This document shows, in pieces, positions 24,731 to 33,099 of a stretch of DNA of 64,000 bases (position 1 is its first letter; every line of letters starts with the position of its first letter). Both the position numbers and the translations under genes were made by a program. This DNA comes from an uncultured Coprococcus sp. (GTDB lineage: Bacteria; Bacillota; Clostridia; Lachnospirales; Lachnospiraceae). The notes under the pieces were generated by a model. The model did not search any database, was not told the origin of the DNA, and saw nothing but the letters and a program-made list of their open reading frames with translations. The stretch is from positions 1 through 64,000 of the forward strand of contig CAKQIY010000010.1 in the NCBI GenBank assembly GCA_934247115.1, in the 5' to 3' direction.

Positions 24731-25216
24731 TTAAAGACTGTAAGAACCTGATTCTCCATCAGCTGTATAATATACCATGCCTGTTTCTGGCTGGTAGTAT
24801 ACGTTCAATTCCTTAACTGTCTTATTGCCAATAACTTCCTTTACCTTAGCAACGATTGCTGCCATCTCTATCTGACCGCCAGCGAACTCAACAAATACCT
24901 TCTCTGTTGTCTTAGCTGGAGCTGCCTTCTTTGCTGGTGCCTTCTTTGCTGGTGCCTTCTTTGCTGGTGCTGCTGCCTTTGGCTCTTCCTTCTTAGCTGG
25001 AGCTGCTTTCTTTGCAGGTGCTGCCTTTACCTCAGCTGCTGCCTTTGGCTCTTCCTTAACTGGAGCTGCCTTCTTTGCTGGTGCTGCCTTTGGCTCTGTA
25101 GCTGCTGTCTTCTTTGCAGCTTCCTCTTTCTTAACTGCCTCAACCTTAGCAAGTGCTGCTGCAGGTGTTGCCTTTGTTACCTTCTTTGTCTCATCTGCCT
25201 TCTTTGCTGTAGCCAT
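24731..25216 (-). CDS. Ala/Lys/Pro-rich repeat protein (DUF6465-like)
   Basis: A 161-residue protein with two parts. Residues 1-105 are a low-complexity histone-H1-tail-like stretch of AKK/PAKK units, extremely basic. The last about 55 residues form a compact domain (VFVEFAGGQIEMAAI...VYYQPETGMVYYTADG). It resembles a family found in Lachnospiraceae (DUF6465, from memory, not searched). The basic tail suggests binding to DNA, RNA or an acidic surface; the C-terminal domain has no known activity. Strong GGGAGG ribosome site and own terminator imply high expression. Confidence 0.85.
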   Translation of the reverse strand: MATAKKADETKKVTKATPAAALAKVEAVKKEEAAKKTAATEPKAAPAKKAAPVKEEPKAAAEVKAAPAKKAAPAKKEEPKAAAPAKKAPAKKAPAKKAAPAKTTEKVFVEFAGGQIEMAAIVAKVKEVIGNKTVKELNVYYQPETGMVYYTADGESGSYSL

Positions 25217-25383
25217 GATTCTTTCCTCCCAATTAAAAAGTATCTATATAATCTTATGTGTTCATTTTCAAGCTAGGTTGATATTACTCCATTTTTTATA
25301 TTTTTTCAATATAACCAAATTCTTTTCTCCCTTTTGTATCGTTTTAGGAATTGATTTGCGCCAAATGCCAACACTTTATACAA

Positions 25384-25423
25384 AAAGGCGATCACAGATT
25401 GTTGTAAATCCGTGATCGCCTTT
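25384..25423 (-). terminator. Terminator of murF
   Basis: AAAGGCGATCAC...GTGATCGCCTTT stem followed by TTTTTG on the minus strand, about 25 bp after the murF stop. Confidence 0.85.
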
Positions 25424-25446
25424 GGTATTTTGCACAAATACGCGTA

Positions 25447-26814
25447 CTAATTCGTGAGAATATTAACCACTTCACTCAATTTCATGCCATTCGAAGCCTT
25501 CAAAAGTACTATATCCTCAGGTTTCATGAGAGCCATAAGATATATAGCAATCTCTTCTGTATCAGTAAATGACACTGTCTTGGCATATTTTGTATCACAG
25601 GCATCGAGAGCCTCCTTAATCTTCTGGGCATGCTCTCCGATAACTATAACCTCATCTATCTTCTTATCCCTGAGGTATTCTCCTACCTCGTAATGATACT
25701 CATCGCTTTTCTCTCCGAGTTCAAGCATATCACCCAACACTAAATACTTTCTGCCCTCACACTTCATGTCACAGAGTACATCAGTGCTGGCCTTCATGGA
25801 ATCAGGGCTTGCATTGTATGTATCATCTATGATGGTATATTTGCCAGGAAGCTTTATAACCTTCTGTCTGAGGCCTCTGAAATTCTCAAATGCCTTTGAT
25901 GACTTCTCATATGGAACCCCAAGCTGATGTGACACAGCCATGGCCACCAGTGAATTACGCACATTGTGCAGCCCCATAACGCCAACCTTGACAGTTACGA
26001 CATCATCGCCATGCACCATATCGTATACAGAATAACCATCCTCCATACGTATATTCGTCGCCCTGAAGTCCATACCTTCACCACATCCATATGTATACAC
26101 CTTGCATGGTATCTCGTCCTTGACAGCATACAGCATAGGATCATCACCATTGATATACAGGGTTCCATTCTCACCCATCCCCTTAATGATGCTGAGCTTC
26201 TCCTTGCGGGTGTTTTCCAGTGACCCCATATATTCTATATGTGCCACTCCTATCGTCGTTATAACACATATATCCGGCTGGGCAATATCAGTGAGAATAT
26301 CCATCTCTCCAGGCTCACCGATTCCAAGTTCGAGAACAGCCGCATCGTATTCATCTGTCATTCTTGATACTGTTATAGGCTCACCATATACTGAATTGTA
26401 ATTACCCTCTGTATGGAAGCACTTCATTCCTGCGCTGACTGCCGCTGTGATCATCTCTCTTGTTGTAGTCTTGCCCACACTTCCTGTGACTGCCACAACC
26501 GGCATATCATATCTGTTCCTGATGTACTTTCCAATGGCCTGCAGTGCCTTGACGGTGTCATCCACCCTGATATAAGCTTTGTCCGATACCACCACATTGT
26601 CATGCTCTGATGTAAGTGTGGCTGCAGCCATCTGAAGTGCCGACTCTATAAATCTATGGCCATCTGTTCTTGAACCAATGATCGGTACAAACAGATCGCC
26701 CTCCTTAGCTTCCTTTGAGTTGATACAGATATCTGTGAGCACGGTGTTCTCATCTCCACATAGCAGAACTCCACCGGTTGCTTCCAGTATATTCTTTACA
26801 GTTATATCTACCAT
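25447..26814 (-). CDS. murF: UDP-MurNAc-tripeptide D-Ala-D-Ala ligase
   Basis: Completes the peptidoglycan stem peptide by adding D-Ala-D-Ala. 455 residues in three domains: N-terminal UDP-binding part (SKEAKEGDLFVPIIG), ATP domain with VVAVTGSVGKTTTREMI as P-loop, HTEGNYNSVYGEPITV, and C-terminal domain with VIDDTYNASPDSM and LVLGDMLELG. It stands alone here, away from a dcw cluster. AGGGGAT precedes the ATG. Confidence 0.96.
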   Translation of the reverse strand: MVDITVKNILEATGGVLLCGDENTVLTDICINSKEAKEGDLFVPIIGSRTDGHRFIESALQMAAATLTSEHDNVVVSDKAYIRVDDTVKALQAIGKYIRNRYDMPVVAVTGSVGKTTTREMITAAVSAGMKCFHTEGNYNSVYGEPITVSRMTDEYDAAVLELGIGEPGEMDILTDIAQPDICVITTIGVAHIEYMGSLENTRKEKLSIIKGMGENGTLYINGDDPMLYAVKDEIPCKVYTYGCGEGMDFRATNIRMEDGYSVYDMVHGDDVVTVKVGVMGLHNVRNSLVAMAVSHQLGVPYEKSSKAFENFRGLRQKVIKLPGKYTIIDDTYNASPDSMKASTDVLCDMKCEGRKYLVLGDMLELGEKSDEYHYEVGEYLRDKKIDEVIVIGEHAQKIKEALDACDTKYAKTVSFTDTEEIAIYLMALMKPEDIVLLKASNGMKLSEVVNILTN

Positions 26815-26907
26815 GGTTATCCCCTTTTATATTTAATAGAGCCGCCGTCTTACACAGCTTCTCCTCACGATACTGCTCATTATAGCACTGTCTATTGCTT
26901 TTGTACA

Positions 26908-29460
26908 TTAATTCTCTTTACTTTTAGAATCCCAGAATTCATCAAGCTGTTCACGTACATTTGAGTGGCTGCAAATGCTGTAATCATCCCACTCCACAGG
27001 AAACAGACCACTATATCTATGCGTTGCAAATCTGTCATCCAGCAGAAGTATCACACCCTGGTCGGTCTCTGTCCTTATGACTCTGCCAGCCGCCTGAAGC
27101 ACTTTATTCACACCGGGATACTGATACGAATACTTAAATCCATCACTGTCCAACCAGCTGCCTGAAGCACCATCGCGGCTGTCAAAATAATCCATCATGA
27201 GCTTTCTCTCCGTGCACACCTGCGGAAGCCCCGGGCCGACCACCACCGCTCCTATGAGACGGTTTCCGGTCAGGTCTATCCCCTCTGAGAATATTCCACC
27301 CATTATGCACATAGCCAGCACATTGTCATCTGATTCAAACGCTTCAAGAAACGACTCTCTGTCTGCCTCAGTCATGTATGGAGTCTGGGATATAACTCTG
27401 ACATCATATGCAAATGTTTCCTCACCCACTAGTCCAACAACCTTTTCCAGCATGGCATAAGACGGAAAGAACACCATATAGTTGCCTGGCTTTGAATCTA
27501 CCACGTTCTTTATATAATCAGATATCTTCCCATACTGCTCATCATTCCGCCTGGTGTATCTTGTGGTCACGTCATTGGCAATAAGTATTCTTCTGTTCTC
27601 CTTAGGAAACGGGGACCTGATATATATTGCCTGATCCTCCGGGCTGTCCGACAGCATCTCCATATAGTATCTCACAGGGAGTATAGTGGCAGAAAAGAAC
27701 ACCGTAGCAAGGCCCTTGTCAAGGCAGTTTCCTATATTGGCAGACGGCTTTACACAATACAGCTTTACCATAAACCGACCGTCTGCAAGGATCTCATCAT
27801 ATATGACATAATTCTCATCCACCAGCTCCGCAATGTTCAGAAATGATGTCAGATTAAAGTAGAATTCAAGCACACGACTGCGCTCCGGGAACTGTCTGTG
27901 TTCCTCAAGGAATGCCTCCATGGCATCGTGCAATCCCAGCAGCTTGAGGTGCAGACCGGCTATACTGCCTAGCACTCCGTATCCATCACCTGGAACAACC
28001 TTCTTGAGCTCCAGGAGCTCCCTATTACATTTTCCCAGATACCTGGAAAGCCTTCCTCCATACTGGGATGTCAACTTTTTTAATTCTAGAAAATCCTCCT
28101 TGATAATCTGTGCACTATACATGGATGATGCCCTGTCCACCAGATTGTGCGCTTCATCAACAAGGAACACGTAATTTCCTGGAGCAGCACCTTCCCCGGC
28201 AAAAAAACGCTTGAGACTGGCCCTGGGATCGAACACATAATTATAATCGCACACAACAGCATCCGCAAGCAGAGTTGCATCAAGACTGAGCTCAAACGGA
28301 CATACACTGTATCTCGCTGCATACCCAAGCACAGTTTCTCTGTCTATCACCGCTTCATGTGATACCAGGTCATACAAAGCCTCATTCACCCTGTCATAAT
28401 GCCCTCTGGCATACGGACAGACTGATGGATTACAGTCCATATCATCCTGGATACATATCTTCTCCTTGGCGGTCAATATAACTGTACTGAACACCAGCCC
28501 CCTGTCCATAAGCAGTTCCACTGCTCCCCTCGCAACTGTATGGGCGATGGTTTTTGCAGTAAGATAAAACATCTTTGTCACTGTCCCCTGAACAAACGAT
28601 TTAACAGCAGGATAGATTGCAGCCATTGTTTTACCTATTCCTGTGGGAGCCTGTACATACAGATGCTTTTTCTGTTCTATAGCCCTGTATACATACAGAG
28701 CCATCTCCTTCTGTCCCTTTCTGTACTCAAATGGGAATTCCATATCCTCTATCGAGCGGTCCCTGCTCAAGCGGTGCGTCTCAATCAATTCCAGCCACCT
28801 TGACAACTCATATATCATATGGTCAAACCATTCCTGAAGATATTCTAACTCATAGCCTCTCCTGAAGAATTTCTCCTTTTCGCTATCCAGATTGACATAA
28901 CTCACTCTTACGTCTATCTTGTCATGATGATTCTGCACAGCATAAATATAGGCATAACACATGGCCTGTGCCACATGAACACGCTGCGGAGCCTCCATAT
29001 CGTCAAGATTCCTGTAGATGCCTTTTATCTCATCTATCATTACGTCTCCCTCACGGAAATCCACATCGTATCCCTCAGCCATATCACGTACATGCCCGTC
29101 ACAGCTATCTGCTCCAGTATCATTTGTTCCCTGCATTACAGCTGACTCCGAGCTCACATGACGGTCTATATCAGCTTTTTCCTGTCTGGATTCTTCTTCG
29201 TCTATATTCTCTTTTCCACGTATGTCTATGACCCCATCTGCCCGGCCTTCAACAGTAATAATATGTCCGCCACACTCCGCAGTGTACCTGAGTGGTACCT
29301 CAGAATTATAATAAGACCCTGCCCTTTTCTGAAGCTTTCTATGGATACGATTTCCCGCATTCATCGCCTCTCTGGACAGAGTCCCACTACTGCTATCACT
29401 TATATCTCCGCTGCGGAATATGAATTCCACCAGGCTTCTAACTGATATTTTTATATTCAT
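26908..29460 (-). CDS. PD-(D/E)XK nuclease - XPD/DinG-like helicase fusion
   Basis: An 850-residue protein. The N-terminal about 170 residues resemble a Cas4/RecB-type PD-(D/E)XK nuclease: a putative His in AMNAGNRIHRKL, Asp in TVEGRADGVIDI and Glu-x-Lys in VMIDEIKGIYR. The rest is a superfamily 2 Rad3/XPD-like helicase: YVQAPTGIGKTMAAIYPAV (Walker A), a cysteine cluster (CIQDDMDCNPSVCPYARG) fitting the Fe-S domain, FLVDEAHNLVDRAS (DEAH), MCIMGGIFSEGIDL and QAAGRVIRTETDQG (motif VI). Family-level knowledge: DNA repair or processing. The exact role is unknown. The four cysteines are C near 350-370. AAGGA precedes the ATG. Confidence 0.9.
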   Translation of the reverse strand: MNIKISVRSLVEFIFRSGDISDSSSGTLSREAMNAGNRIHRKLQKRAGSYYNSEVPLRYTAECGGHIITVEGRADGVIDIRGKENIDEEESRQEKADIDRHVSSESAVMQGTNDTGADSCDGHVRDMAEGYDVDFREGDVMIDEIKGIYRNLDDMEAPQRVHVAQAMCYAYIYAVQNHHDKIDVRVSYVNLDSEKEKFFRRGYELEYLQEWFDHMIYELSRWLELIETHRLSRDRSIEDMEFPFEYRKGQKEMALYVYRAIEQKKHLYVQAPTGIGKTMAAIYPAVKSFVQGTVTKMFYLTAKTIAHTVARGAVELLMDRGLVFSTVILTAKEKICIQDDMDCNPSVCPYARGHYDRVNEALYDLVSHEAVIDRETVLGYAARYSVCPFELSLDATLLADAVVCDYNYVFDPRASLKRFFAGEGAAPGNYVFLVDEAHNLVDRASSMYSAQIIKEDFLELKKLTSQYGGRLSRYLGKCNRELLELKKVVPGDGYGVLGSIAGLHLKLLGLHDAMEAFLEEHRQFPERSRVLEFYFNLTSFLNIAELVDENYVIYDEILADGRFMVKLYCVKPSANIGNCLDKGLATVFFSATILPVRYYMEMLSDSPEDQAIYIRSPFPKENRRILIANDVTTRYTRRNDEQYGKISDYIKNVVDSKPGNYMVFFPSYAMLEKVVGLVGEETFAYDVRVISQTPYMTEADRESFLEAFESDDNVLAMCIMGGIFSEGIDLTGNRLIGAVVVGPGLPQVCTERKLMMDYFDSRDGASGSWLDSDGFKYSYQYPGVNKVLQAAGRVIRTETDQGVILLLDDRFATHRYSGLFPVEWDDYSICSHSNVREQLDEFWDSKSKEN

Positions 29461-29478
29461 TTCAAGTCCTTGTACAGA

Positions 29479-30024
29479 TTATCTTTTATATACTATCTTT
29501 TCTGCAAGTTCATCTGCCGCAGCCTTGTCGATAAGCACCTCAACCAGTCGGAGTCCGAACTCTATAGCAGTTCCCACACCGCGGCTTGTTATCACATTGC
29601 CATCAACGACTACCATATCAGTGCTGTGTTCCTTAGCCATAAGCTGTCCTTCACACCCCGGATAGCATGTAGCTTTTCTATCCTCAAGCACCCCAAATGC
29701 TCCAAGTGCTGTAGGTCCGGCACATATAGCTGCAACATATGCATCTCTGTCGTTCTGCGACCTGACCAGTGCCTCAACCTTTGGATTGGCCTTGAGGTTC
29801 GGAACCCCTGGAATTCCTCCAGGAAGTATCACAAGATCACACTGATCCTTCACATCAGACAATCTCTCATCCATATGCACGCTAATGCCGTGGGCGCCTG
29901 TCACAGACTCCTCGTCATCTGCAGCAACCATAACACAATCTATGCCAGCTCTTCTGAGTATATCCACCACTGTAAGTGCTTCCACCTCTTCATAACCGGT
30001 TGCAAATAACATTCTTGCCTTCAT
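29479..30024 (-). CDS. DJ-1/PfpI family protein
   Basis: 181 residues with the DJ-1 fold: the nucleophile Cys in AAICAGPTALGA (near residue 100), a Glu near residue 15 in YEEVEALTV, and LVILPGGIPGVPN. Members include protein deglycases, chaperones and amidases; the sequence does not decide. It overlaps the CYTH gene by ATGA, so the two are coupled. Two Cys later (CYPGCE) are also unusual enough to notice. Confidence 0.9.
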   Translation of the reverse strand: MKARMLFATGYEEVEALTVVDILRRAGIDCVMVAADDEESVTGAHGISVHMDERLSDVKDQCDLVILPGGIPGVPNLKANPKVEALVRSQNDRDAYVAAICAGPTALGAFGVLEDRKATCYPGCEGQLMAKEHSTDMVVVDGNVITSRGVGTAIEFGLRLVEVLIDKAAADELAEKIVYKR

Positions 30025-30554
30025 CTCTGTTCCTCCTTATATGCATTACTGATAAATCCTGCTATATCACTCTCATCCATACTGCTCAGTGCACTGTTCT
30101 GATATACGCCGGTCCCCGTAACATCCCTCAGAAACCACGTCGGCGCCCTGAAACGACCAGCTATATCCTCAGACGGAAATTCAACCTCAGCATATACCAG
30201 TCCCCGGAACTTTCCACGGAATATGTCAAGTTCTATCCGGAGCCCAGCATCTGTTTCTGCGTCCCCACAGCCACCGTCTGTATCTGTAACAGGTATGATA
30301 TACCTGTCCTTTTCTATAACGTTGCCCTCGGACTTAGCTCTTAGGCTGGTATATTCCTCCTCATCGATCTCCATCTCAAATTCCTGCCTTGAAAGCAGTC
30401 CCCTTGACTTTATCGTAAGGATTCTTTTATTGTTGCTTCTCCTTATCCTTATGACCGGACAGGTTGACACATAGAGCTGTTCCATATGTTTTACCTGATA
30501 CTTTGCCAGATCCAAAGGAATATCCGACACCAGAAATTTTCTCTCTATCTCCAC
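30021..30554 (-). CDS. CYTH-domain protein (thiamine-triphosphatase-like)
   Basis: 177 residues of the CYTH superfamily, acting on triphosphates. The signature MEIERKFLV (ExExK) is at the start, followed by basic and acidic tunnel residues (RIRRSNNKRILTIKSRG, EFEMEIDEEEY, RIELDIFRGKFRGLVYAEVEF). It may hydrolyse inorganic or organic triphosphates, or make cyclic nucleotides in rare members. The start is a GTG with GGGAGG 6 bases before. It lies between DUF1189 and DJ-1 genes in one direction. Confidence 0.9.
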   Translation of the reverse strand: MEIERKFLVSDIPLDLAKYQVKHMEQLYVSTCPVIRIRRSNNKRILTIKSRGLLSRQEFEMEIDEEEYTSLRAKSEGNVIEKDRYIIPVTDTDGGCGDAETDAGLRIELDIFRGKFRGLVYAEVEFPSEDIAGRFRAPTWFLRDVTGTGVYQNSALSSMDESDIAGFISNAYKEEQR

Positions 30555-30625
30555 AATCTTCCTCCCTGAACAATCCTGTATAGTCTGGCGGCTGTTTGAA
30601 CATCACTCTGCATTTTCTGCCAAGA

Positions 30626-31450
30626 TCACCAGAATCTATCTCTTGGCGGTATATCTCCGCTGACATGAGCCATGATTGCCTTATTCATAAACATCATCGA
30701 TATGAACATAGTTATCATCCATACAAAAAACGATGATACCATGTAATCAACTGCAGTATTTACAGACATTATAAGCATCGCCAGAGTCTGTGCATACACG
30801 CATATAACATATACCTTACCATAAGACAGCCCTGTGTTCAGATTCTTCGCCACAGTATTACCCACTATACTGAATAGCAGCGCGAGAAGCAGCTGCCTCC
30901 CAGCGCAGCCTATCATCACTAACGCAAACATTATTCCTATATACATATAGAACAGAGGTGCACATGCTGCCAGTCCATCATTGTTGAAGCCATCCGGTAA
31001 CATGAAATACTTTATAGGTGTCTTCATATACTCATAACCGGTCCCACCACTCACAATGCCCACAGTTACATATTCGCTTCCTATAGCAACATAGGATCCA
31101 TCTGTATCCAGTCCATCCAACTCCACTTCAGCCGCATCCGTGTTGATATACAATATTCCACTGCCCACGGATATCTGTATATCACGCTCAATATACAGCT
31201 TTCCATCCTGATATGTGAATGCTGGAATCTCCTGCTTTGCCAGATTCCTGAATCCTCCGACCTTGCTCACCCAGAATATCGCGTCTATTCCGAATTCCAT
31301 AATCGCTAATATGAATGACATGACAACCACAAACAGCACCAGTCTTCCTGTGCCAAGCCCCGTGAGATGTCTGTAATTCTTTGGGCTGCTGACCGCTATA
31401 GCTATCTGATCTATCAACGTGACTTTCTTGTACTCTTCCTGTTCTTCCAT
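30626..31450 (-). CDS. DUF1189 family membrane protein
   Basis: 274 residues from the ATG at 31450 (AGGAG before it; a TTG immediately upstream is rejected). One membrane helix lies near residues 35-60, an extracytoplasmic domain follows (KLYIERDIQISVG...), and at least four more helices lie in the C-terminal half. DUF1189 has no known function; its N-terminal IAIAVSSPKNYRHL is typical. It lies downstream of the HAD gene (30 bp) and upstream of the CYTH gene. Confidence 0.85.
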   Translation of the reverse strand: MEEQEEYKKVTLIDQIAIAVSSPKNYRHLTGLGTGRLVLFVVVMSFILAIMEFGIDAIFWVSKVGGFRNLAKQEIPAFTYQDGKLYIERDIQISVGSGILYINTDAAEVELDGLDTDGSYVAIGSEYVTVGIVSGGTGYEYMKTPIKYFMLPDGFNNDGLAACAPLFYMYIGIMFALVMIGCAGRQLLLALLFSIVGNTVAKNLNTGLSYGKVYVICVYAQTLAMLIMSVNTAVDYMVSSFFVWMITMFISMMFMNKAIMAHVSGDIPPRDRFW

Positions 31451-31480
31451 CAAAATCTCCTACATTTGCAGATCTCTATA

Positions 31481-32305
31481 TCAAACCTGGTCCCAGGCAT
31501 CTATGATCCCCAGCTTTACCATAGCCTTATATATACCATCATTTTCCGCATCATCTGTGACCATCATGACCTGTTTTTTCAACTCATCCGGCCCCTTCTC
31601 CATGATTATACTGTTCGGACAATATAATAACATAGGTGCATCATTGTTGCCATCACCAAATGCATAGGCATTTTCAAGTGGTATGTCAAAGTAATCCAAC
31701 AGATACTGTATGCCAGTAGCCTTGCTGAATCCATTCGGAACTATCTCACAGAAATCCGGGCCTCTGTCTATATACTCAAAATTCTTTGACACATATTCGC
31801 GGAACTCCGGAACTTTCATGTTGTCATCAGGAATCCAGCAGCAGAACTTGTCGAATTCAAAATCATCAGAGTCCACATTCTCGCCTACAAATATACCATT
31901 TGCGCGGAAGTATCTGACCATCTCCGCCATAGGGCCACTCTCCATGTTCTTCCCATCCACATACACCTTGTCACGATGCTCAAACATGCCGTACATATTG
32001 TATCTACGGCATGCATATGCTATATCCCTGCACACATCTTTACTGACATCGTTGTGAAACAATTCCTTTCCATCGTAATATATGGATGTTCCACATCCGC
32101 ACACAAATCCGTCAAATCCCGCAGACTTTATCTCATCCGTCACATTACAATACACTCTTCCTGTATTGATAAATAACAGATGTCCGTTGGCCCTGGCCTG
32201 TGCCAGAGCCCTCCTTGCGCTGTCCGGGAAATATCTTCTTCCATCCTCAGTTATAAGCGTTCCATCTATATCAAAAAACAATATCTTTCTGTCCGGATTC
32301 TTCAT
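31481..32305 (-). CDS. Cof-like HAD phosphatase
   Basis: 274 residues, HAD superfamily with C2-type (Cof) cap. Motif I is LFFDIDGTLITEDGR, II is LFINTGRVYC, III/IV is AFGDGNNDAPM. Typical substrates are sugar phosphates or nucleotides such as FMN; this one is next to the riboflavin operon but transcribed as a separate downstream gene, so the link is only suggestive. AGG precedes the ATG. Confidence 0.9.
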   Translation of the reverse strand: MKNPDRKILFFDIDGTLITEDGRRYFPDSARRALAQARANGHLLFINTGRVYCNVTDEIKSAGFDGFVCGCGTSIYYDGKELFHNDVSKDVCRDIAYACRRYNMYGMFEHRDKVYVDGKNMESGPMAEMVRYFRANGIFVGENVDSDDFEFDKFCCWIPDDNMKVPEFREYVSKNFEYIDRGPDFCEIVPNGFSKATGIQYLLDYFDIPLENAYAFGDGNNDAPMLLYCPNSIIMEKGPDELKKQVMMVTDDAENDGIYKAMVKLGIIDAWDQV

Positions 32306-32381
32306 ATAACCTGTCCATCCTGTCGTATAATAATATGTTGTATCTGGCCATGCTATGACCGATTCATTATCTTCTGATATT

Positions 32382-32843
32382 TTACAGCTGCTTCATGAGG
32401 TCGATCATCTCAAGTGCTCCCATGGCACAGTCGTAACCCTTGTTGCCGGCTTTTGTTCCTGCACGCTCGATGGCCTGCTCGATGTTCTCTGTTGTCACAA
32501 CGCCGAACATTACCGGTACACCTGTCTCAAGTGATACTGAAGCAACTCCCTTTGAAACCTCATTGCATACATAATCATAGTGGCTTGTTGCACCACGGAT
32601 AACTGCGCCAAGGCAGATAACAGCGTCATACTTGCCGCTTGCAGCCATCTTCTTCGCGATTACAGGGATCTCAAATGCTCCCGGAACCCATGCCACTGTG
32701 ATATCATCTGCATTTACATCATGACGGAGAAGTGCATCCTCTGCACCACTGACAAGCTTTGAAACTATGAACTCATTAAATCTCGCTGCCACTATACCTA
32801 TCTTTGCTCCATTTGCTACTAATTTTCCTTCTACCTTATTCAT
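32382..32843 (-). CDS. ribH: 6,7-dimethyl-8-ribityllumazine synthase
   Basis: The penultimate enzyme of riboflavin synthesis, about 153 residues. Motifs are IGIVAARFNEFIVSKLVSGA, VPGAFEIPVIAKKM and LGAVIRGATSHYDYV. I take the ATG at 32843 with GGAGG 9 bases before; an upstream in-frame extension would run through the repeat array and is rejected. It is the last rib gene, separated from ribBA by 257 bp that contain palindromic repeats, while earlier gaps in the operon are shorter. Confidence 0.96.
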   Translation of the reverse strand: MNKVEGKLVANGAKIGIVAARFNEFIVSKLVSGAEDALLRHDVNADDITVAWVPGAFEIPVIAKKMAASGKYDAVICLGAVIRGATSHYDYVCNEVSKGVASVSLETGVPVMFGVVTTENIEQAIERAGTKAGNKGYDCAMGALEMIDLMKQL

Positions 32844-32867
32844 CTGATTTATCCTCCTTATTATATA

Positions 32868-33093
32868 GAGCAGACGCATGAAAATGCGCTTGCGCGCGGC
32901 GTCTGCATGATATGTCGTCAAGCATCGCTTGATGACCTGCGCGCACATCAGTGCGCTTCCATTCTTCACAAGGAATCCTCCCGCTTACGCAGGTCCCTCC
33001 TTGTTCTATGGAGCAGACGCATGAAAATGCGCTTGCGCGCGGCGTCTGCGTGCTTCACAAGGAATCCTCCCGCTTACGCGGGTCCCTCCTTGT
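32868..33093. repeat. Tandem A-B-A-B palindromic repeat array between ribBA and ribH
   Basis: Unit A (39 bp: 32868-32906 and 33011-33049, identical) has outer arms GCAGACGC/GCGTCTGC and inner GCATGAAAATGC. Unit B (41 bp: 32964-33004 and 33053-33093, one base different) has ACAAGGA/TCCTTGT arms and CCCGCTTACGCGGG. Between the first A and B, two more short hairpins occur (TCAAGCATCGCTTGA and GCGCACATCAGTGCGC). Every short stem has a 3-4 base loop. The first 12 bases of A, GAGCAGACGCAT, recur at 63974-63985. Confidence 0.9.
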
Positions 33094-33099
33094 GAAATA

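Noticed and set aside
24800..25200. CRISPR-like repeats
   Set aside because: The repetition is coding AAK/PAKK repeats without regular spacers; no cas genes are in the window.
32844..32969. N-terminal extension of ribH through the repeat array
   Set aside because: The extension lies in repeats and upstream of a good ribosome site; ribH aligns normally from the ATG at 32843.
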